In this document: positions 6,030 to 8,636 of the stretch, piece after piece | Position numbering within the stretch: position 1 is the first letter of the stretch | How the letters are laid out: each line of letters opens with the position of its first letter | Assembly: GCA_007121755.1 (NCBI GenBank) | Contig: SKJZ01000075.1 | Span: 1-8,636, forward strand | Origin: Halorhodospira sp. | GTDB lineage: Bacteria > Pseudomonadota > Gammaproteobacteria > Nitrococcales > Halorhodospiraceae | Length of the DNA stretch: 8,636 nt | Direction: 5' to 3' | The notes under the pieces: model-generated | Database searches by the model: none | What the model saw: only the letters and a program-made list of their open reading frames with translations | Told to the model about the DNA's origin: nothing | Program-made: the position numbers and the translations under genes

Positions 6030-7940
6030 ATGGGCTTTCTATCCAAGAGGCTGGGCGGCAAGCTGGTCGCCGCCGGCATCGGAATCGTCGTGGCGACGTT
6101 ATTCGTGGCGTTTTTGGTCGCTAGGCACGGACTCTACGATTTGGGCGACAGTAATTACGAAAGCATGGCCGAGGTGGCGGGCCATACCACCATGGCCAAT
6201 CTCGCCGATATCCAGCAGCGCCTTAACGCCTATACCAAATTGCTCTCGCGCCGTGAGGATATCGCCCGCGCCGCCGCCGCATCGGATCGGGACGCGCTGC
6301 GGCGGTTGATGGTCCGGGAGTATGAGCAGATCACCGCGGACGATTCGACGGTGCGCACGGTGGAGATCACCGATGCCAACGGAGTGGTGATTATGCGCGG
6401 CCACAACCCCGATGTCTGGGGAGACGACAAGAGCGGCGTAGGCATGGTCCGGGGCGCGTTACGGGGCGATTTCCACCACGGCCTGATTGTCTCGATCACT
6501 ACCGGGGAGATGGCCCAGGACGCGGTGATGCCGTTGACCCTCGATGGGGAGGTAGTGGGTACGGTGAAGGTCGGCAGTTACCTCCGCCAGGATACCGCCG
6601 ACTACTTGAGCGAAACGACCGGCGCGGAGGTGATCTTCGTGGTGGGCGATACCGTCAACGCTTCCACCATTGAAGGGGTGGAGCGGCTCGCGCTTCCCGA
6701 AGATGTGTCGCGGAGCTTCGTCCCTGGAGAAACAACGGTCGCCACAGCGACCGTTGAAGGCGTCTCATATAACGTCGGTTACTCGCCACTGGCCGATCAC
6801 GACGGAGAGGTGCGGGCGGTGGTGGTCACGCTGATTTCGCGGCAGCCGTTGGAACTGGCCGTCGGCCGTTCGGTGGCCGGTTTTTCAATGGCGGTGGTGG
6901 TCTTGCTCCTGGTGTTGATCCCGTTGCAGCTAGTGGGAGTCCGCCTGATCACCCGGCCGATCACGGCTATGCGCGATACCATGCGGGGCATCGCTGAGGG
7001 CGCCGGCGACCTGACTCAGCGGATCGAGTCGCCGTCCCGTGACGAGGTCGGGCAGATTGCGACGGCGTTCAATGCGATGATGGATCAATTGCGGAACCTA
7101 GTCAGCAACGTGGCCGAGACGGCGCGGGAGGTCAACCATTTGGCCGAGGGATTGGCGGTGACCGTCTCCCAGGTCTCGTCGGCCTCGCAGAAGCAGTCCG
7201 AGTCGGCGACCGCTACCGCCACGGCGGCCGAGGAGATGACCCAGGCCATAAACGAGGTGGCGCAGCATACCGAGCAGGCGAAACAGGTCACCGATCAAGC
7301 CCAGCAACTCTGCCGGCACGGTACGGAGACCGCCGGTAGTGCTTCCCGGAAGATTCAGGAGGTGGCGAAAAACGCCGCCGAGGCCTCGACCACGGTCCGC
7401 GCGCTGCAGGAACGGTCCAGGCAGATCTACGACATCGTCAATACGATCAAGGAGATCGCGGAACAGACCAACCTCCTGTCGCTCAATGCCGCCATTGAGG
7501 CGGCCCGTGCCGGAGACCAGGGACGGGGCTTCGCCGTGGTCGCCGATGAGGTCCGGAAGCTGGCCTCCCGCACCGGAAATGCGACCGATGAGATCAGCGA
7601 GATGATCGAGGGGATTGGTCAGGATATCGAGCGGACGGTTCACATTATCGAGCAGGGCAGCGCCCAAGAACAGGAGCAGGTCGAGGTGGTGGACGAGGTC
7701 GCCAATACCATCGAAAGCGTCAACCGGGAGATTACCCAAGCGACCGACCGGATCTACGAAATTACCAGCGCCATGCAGGAGCAGAGCACCGCCGCCGGCG
7801 ATGTGGCGCGGAACGTCGAGGATATATCGCGGATGTCTGCCGAGAATCGCCAAGCCCTGGAGCGCACGGCGGCGTCGACGGCCGAGATGAACGGCGCGGC
7901 CAGCGCCCTCGAATCGATGGTGGGGCGGTTCAAGGTTTGA
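6030..7940 (+). CDS. Methyl-accepting chemotaxis protein with periplasmic dCache_3-like sensor
   Basis: 636 residues; an inner-membrane receptor that relays periplasmic signals to CheA/CheW. Order: transmembrane helix 1 (about 11-31), a ~245-residue periplasmic domain, transmembrane helix 2 (about 281-303), HAMP (about 304-357, with the RPI start and a GDLTQRIE segment), then a long coiled-coil signalling domain. The hairpin tip is EIAEQTNLLSLNAAIEAARA (475-494) followed by GDQGRGFAVVADEVRKLA (495-512), the near-invariant MCP signature. Candidate methylation residues are Glu401/Glu402 in AAEEMTQ. In the sensor, RTVEITDANGVVIMRGHNPD (109-128), then GDD (131-133), and DGEVVGTVKVGSYL (172-185) resemble dCache_3 sensors. 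The ligand is unknown. The protein ends GRFKV without a CheR/CheB-tethering pentapeptide, so adaptation depends on enzymes recruited elsewhere. No che or flagellar genes are adjacent, so it is an orphan receptor, monocistronic between its own leader and a strong terminator. Confidence 0.95.
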   Translation: MGFLSKRLGGKLVAAGIGIVVATLFVAFLVARHGLYDLGDSNYESMAEVAGHTTMANLADIQQRLNAYTKLLSRREDIARAAAASDRDALRRLMVREYEQITADDSTVRTVEITDANGVVIMRGHNPDVWGDDKSGVGMVRGALRGDFHHGLIVSITTGEMAQDAVMPLTLDGEVVGTVKVGSYLRQDTADYLSETTGAEVIFVVGDTVNASTIEGVERLALPEDVSRSFVPGETTVATATVEGVSYNVGYSPLADHDGEVRAVVVTLISRQPLELAVGRSVAGFSMAVVVLLLVLIPLQLVGVRLITRPITAMRDTMRGIAEGAGDLTQRIESPSRDEVGQIATAFNAMMDQLRNLVSNVAETAREVNHLAEGLAVTVSQVSSASQKQSESATATATAAEEMTQAINEVAQHTEQAKQVTDQAQQLCRHGTETAGSASRKIQEVAKNAAEASTTVRALQERSRQIYDIVNTIKEIAEQTNLLSLNAAIEAARAGDQGRGFAVVADEVRKLASRTGNATDEISEMIEGIGQDIERTVHIIEQGSAQEQEQVEVVDEVANTIESVNREITQATDRIYEITSAMQEQSTAAGDVARNVEDISRMSAENRQALERTAASTAEMNGAASALESMVGRFKV

Positions 7941-7943
7941 AAA

Positions 7944-7971
7944 TAATTGGGCGCATCCTTGCGCCCAATTA
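7944..7971. terminator. 12-bp bidirectional terminator between convergent genes
   Basis: TAATTGGGCGCA (7944-7955) and its exact complement TGCGCCCAATTA (7960-7971) form a perfect 12-bp stem with a TCCT loop. It begins three bases after the chemoreceptor stop codon and lies 31 bp past the end of dciA. On the minus strand the stem is followed by TTTTC, giving an ATTATTTT tract, so it fits best as the dciA terminator. On the plus strand only the stem's own AATTA follows, so chemoreceptor termination may be less efficient. Confidence 0.85.
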
Positions 7972-8002
7972 GCCGGGATTTCCGGCGTGGACGCAGTGAC
8001 GT

Positions 8003-8461
8003 TTAGGAAGCCGGTTCGGTATCCGCCAAGCGCCGGAGCGCCTCACGTAACCGGGGGTCATCCATGGTTTCGGCGGCCGCCCGGATGGCGGCCCGGGCGT
8101 GCTCGCCGGGGGGGTGGGGCGGTTGGTGGCAGCGGGGGCGGTCGGCCGCCGGGGCGATGCGGACGGTGACCCGCCGTGGGCGGACGCCGGTCAGCCGCGC
8201 CGCCGCCTCCTGGATCTGCGGACCGGCGTAGCGCAGCCGCGTGGCCCACGCCGGCGACTCCGCTACCACTACTATCTCCACCTCGTCGAGCCGGGCCAGC
8301 CGCCACTGCCCCCGAAGCGACTCTGGCAGCCCTTGTTGCAACCGCCGCCGGTGCGTCTCCAACTCCCGCGCAAACCGCGCCACACCACCCAACGGCCCCC
8401 CGTCGCCGTCCAAACGCGGCGCCAACCGCCGCAATCCATTGTCCGTCTTGCGAGAAGGCAT
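8003..8461 (-). CDS. dciA: DciA-like replicative helicase loader (DUF721)
   Basis: 152 residues. DciA proteins bind and help load the DnaB helicase on DNA in the many bacteria that lack DnaC or DnaI. The conserved domain spans about residues 28-103: an amphipathic ARELETHRRRLQQGLPESLRG region (read in two overlapping parts, 31-51), a beta strand VEIVVVAES (61-69), the family hallmark SPAWATRLRY (69-78) with Trp72, PQIQEAAARL (81-90) and the RVTVRI strand (97-102). This is a KH-like fold. The C-terminal ~50 residues are Pro/Arg/Ala-rich and probably disordered. An in-frame stop two codons before the ATG limits upstream extension. No clear Shine-Dalgarno is visible, so the start at 8461 is likely but not proven. 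In many gammaproteobacteria this gene lies near lpxC and secA; neither is inside the window, but secA could begin beyond the right edge. Confidence 0.8.
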   Translation of the reverse strand: MPSRKTDNGLRRLAPRLDGDGGPLGGVARFARELETHRRRLQQGLPESLRGQWRLARLDEVEIVVVAESPAWATRLRYAGPQIQEAAARLTGVRPRRVTVRIAPAADRPRCHQPPHPPGEHARAAIRAAAETMDDPRLREALRRLADTEPAS

Positions 8462-8476
8462 TCTTTAGTAATCCAT

Positions 8477-8504
8477 GGCACGATGTTTTGTGGTGGTACG
8501 TGCC
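8477..8504. repeat. 6-bp inverted repeat upstream of dciA
   Basis: GGCACG (8477-8482) and CGTGCC (8499-8504) are exact complements 16 bp apart, immediately upstream of dciA. They could be an operator for dciA or for a divergent gene past the edge. Six bases is short enough to arise by chance. Confidence 0.25.
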
Positions 8505-8572
8505 GGCGGGGTGGTGATCCCTTCCGGGGGGCTTTAGCGGAGCCGCGGTCCGCAGCCGGATCAGGCCCGAAG

Positions 8573-8636
8573 GGCGCGCGCAGGGATGCGCGCGCCGGCC
8601 TGCGCGCATGGAGCGCGTCAGGCCGGCCCCGGCGGA
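8573..8636 (+). ncRNA. Two ANGGA-loop hairpins: possible CsrA/RsmA-binding RNA (partial)
   Basis: Hairpin 1: GGCGCGCGCA (8573-8582) and TGCGCGCGCC (8587-8596) form a perfect 10-bp stem with a GGGA loop, so the apex reads CAGGGATG. Hairpin 2 follows at once: GGCCTGCGCGC (8597-8607) pairs with GCGCG-T-CAGGCC (8613-8624), 11 bp with one bulged T, around an ATGGA loop. Both present ANGGA at the apex on the plus strand only. The known CsrA/RsmA site is a GGA in a hairpin loop within ACARGGAUG, and hairpin 1 contains its CARGGAUG core exactly. The window ends in GGCGGA, possibly the start of a third unit. This could be the edge of a CsrB/RsmZ-like sponge RNA, a structured 5' leader of the next gene, or a dispersed hairpin repeat. 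Confidence 0.4.

Noticed and set aside
7098..7853. Minus-strand open frame of 251 codons opposite the chemoreceptor signalling domain
   Set aside because: Leu/Gly/His-rich mirror of the coiled-coil coding sequence. The plus strand carries the invariant MCP tip motif.
8058..8609. Minus-strand open frame of 183 codons overlapping dciA, and plus-strand frames at 8176-8517
   Set aside because: They overlap dciA out of frame or antisense, are Ala/Arg/Pro-rich, and run through the hairpin pair. No conserved motif was seen.

Overview
The window is GC-rich DNA (roughly two-thirds G+C by eye) from a bacterium that is most likely a gammaproteobacterium. The reasons are a FbaB-type class I fructose-bisphosphate aldolase nearly collinear with the E. 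coli enzyme as I remember it, a DUF1631 protein, and a DciA (DUF721) gene in place of a DnaC-type helicase loader. An Mrp-type cation/proton antiporter fits a saline or alkaline habitat, for example a halophilic or alkaliphilic Chromatiales or Ectothiorhodospiraceae relative. That placement is inference; no rRNA or other marker is present.

Layout. Positions 1-1482 (minus) hold the N-terminal 494 codons of an MrpA-like antiporter subunit, cut by the window edge. Positions 1483-1663 are a structured spacer with three inverted repeats. Positions 1664-2254 (minus) encode a small secreted outer-membrane beta-barrel. Positions 2444-3493 (minus) encode the aldolase FbaB. A 116-bp divergent intergenic region then holds overlapping promoter-like elements around a perfect palindrome. 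On the plus strand follow a DUF1631 gene (3610-5064) and, with no gap, a PlsC-like acyltransferase (5065-5823), forming a two-gene operon. After a 206-bp spacer with an AT-rich stretch comes a transmembrane chemoreceptor (6030-7940). A strong convergent hairpin terminator (7944-7971) separates it from dciA (8003-8461, minus). The last ~65 bp upstream of dciA hold two consecutive GC-rich stem-loops, both with ANGGA loops on the plus strand, the signature of CsrA/RsmA binding sites.

How the genes relate. This looks like ordinary chromosomal housekeeping and envelope DNA: ion homeostasis (MrpA), outer membrane (beta-barrel), glycolysis/gluconeogenesis (FbaB), phospholipid acylation (PlsC-like), sensing (chemoreceptor) and replicative helicase loading (DciA). 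I see no transposase, integrase, phage, CRISPR or toxin-antitoxin gene and no tRNA or rRNA. No clearly new multigene system is visible. The best leads are the ANGGA hairpin pair at the right edge, the shared fbaB/DUF1631 promoter-operator, the duplicated start region of the DUF1631 gene and the variant motif III of the acyltransferase.
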